From the NCBI GenBank assembly GCA_944393455.1, contig CALYAH010000052.1:1-6263 (forward strand): a stretch of DNA of 6,263 bases, given 5' to 3'. The notes under the pieces were generated by a model. The model did no database searches. It saw only the letters and a program-made list of their open reading frames with translations, and had not been told where the DNA came from. Below are positions 5,981 to 6,263 of this stretch, in pieces. Source of the DNA: an uncultured Clostridia bacterium (GTDB lineage: Bacteria > Bacillota > Clostridia > TANB77 > CAG-508). Numbering within the stretch: the stretch's first letter is position 1; every line of letters begins with the position of its first letter. The translations under genes were made by a program, and so were the position numbers.

Positions 5981-6263
5981 TTAATCTATTTTAACATCTT
6001 TTTTTATGTTTATATTTTCAACATTTTCCTTTTCAATTGCTTTTTTACTATTTTCCATTGCTGCCAAATTATCTTTAGCAACTGTCATAAGAAGTTTAAT
6101 TCTATTTGTCTGATTAGATTCACTAGCGCCAGGGTCATAATCAACAGGAGAAATATTTGCTTCTGGGTATATACTCCTAATTGTTTTAATAACACCTTTA
6201 CCAACAACGTGATTTGGTAAACAAGCAAAAGGTTGAACACAGATGATATTTGGAATTCCATTT
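5981..6263 (-). CDS. C-terminus of a 2-hydroxyacyl-CoA dehydratase activase-related protein (5' end outside window)
   Basis: Translating the - strand from the window edge gives 93 residues and a TAA stop. The fragment begins NGIPNIICVQPFACLPNHVV and continues GKGVIKTIR, then YPEANI, DYDPGASESNQTNRIKLL and a polar lysine/glutamate-rich tail. The Q-P-F-x-C-L-P-N-H-V, G-K-G and D-Y-D-P-G-x-S-E-x-N-Q-x-N-R-I-K blocks are, from established family knowledge, characteristic of the C-terminal part of the long (about 1400-residue) activase/dehydratase-like proteins of anaerobes. Those proteins combine BadF/BcrA-type ATPase domains with a HgdB-like region and are thought to drive ATP-dependent electron transfer via an iron-sulfur cluster. 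The substrate of this long form is generally unknown. The Cys in QPFACLP is intact. The N-terminal domains lie beyond the window, so a short stand-alone relative cannot be excluded. Confidence 0.82.
   Translation of the reverse strand, partial: NGIPNIICVQPFACLPNHVVGKGVIKTIRSIYPEANISPVDYDPGASESNQTNRIKLLMTVAKDNLAAMENSKKAIEKENVENINIKKDVKID

Overview
The window is AT-rich (roughly a quarter G+C by eye), uses TAA at all six visible stops, and has strong Shine-Dalgarno sequences and Gram-positive-type promoters. At its right edge is the C-terminus of a 2-hydroxyacyl-CoA dehydratase activase-like protein, a family of strict anaerobes. Together these suggest a low-G+C anaerobic Firmicute, most likely a gut Clostridia-type bacterium using the standard code. 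The taxon is inferred from composition and gene content only.

Layout, left to right: (1) the 3' end of a multi-spanning membrane protein on +, probably an ABC-exporter permease; (2) a hairpin terminator shared with the convergent gene; (3) a membrane-anchored J-domain protein on -; (4) a 105-base divergent intergenic region holding a clear promoter for the J-protein; (5) on +, a patatin-like phospholipase whose start is better placed at an internal ATG than at the upstream GTG; (6) a 121-base gap with a good promoter, then a 1095-residue protein I cannot assign a function; (7) 21 bases further on, a 149-residue small protein with a GTG start, evidently co-transcribed; (8) a second shared hairpin terminator; (9) on -, the last 93 residues of the activase-like protein. 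No gap exceeds about 120 bases. I see no tRNA, rRNA, CRISPR, IS or phage signature.

The part most worth attention is the two-gene unit of the 1095- and 149-residue proteins. The large one reads as an N-terminal half of degenerate helical repeats (about ten units, mostly 37-51 residues apart) followed by a compact C-terminal module of about 200 residues with many conserved-looking polar and aromatic positions. It has no signal peptide or membrane segment. I recall similar C-terminal modules and similar small partner proteins in uncharacterised proteins of gut Clostridia, but this is memory, not a search. The patatin gene upstream is on the same strand with no convincing terminator between, so read-through is possible, but the large gene has its own promoter and a functional link is unproven.
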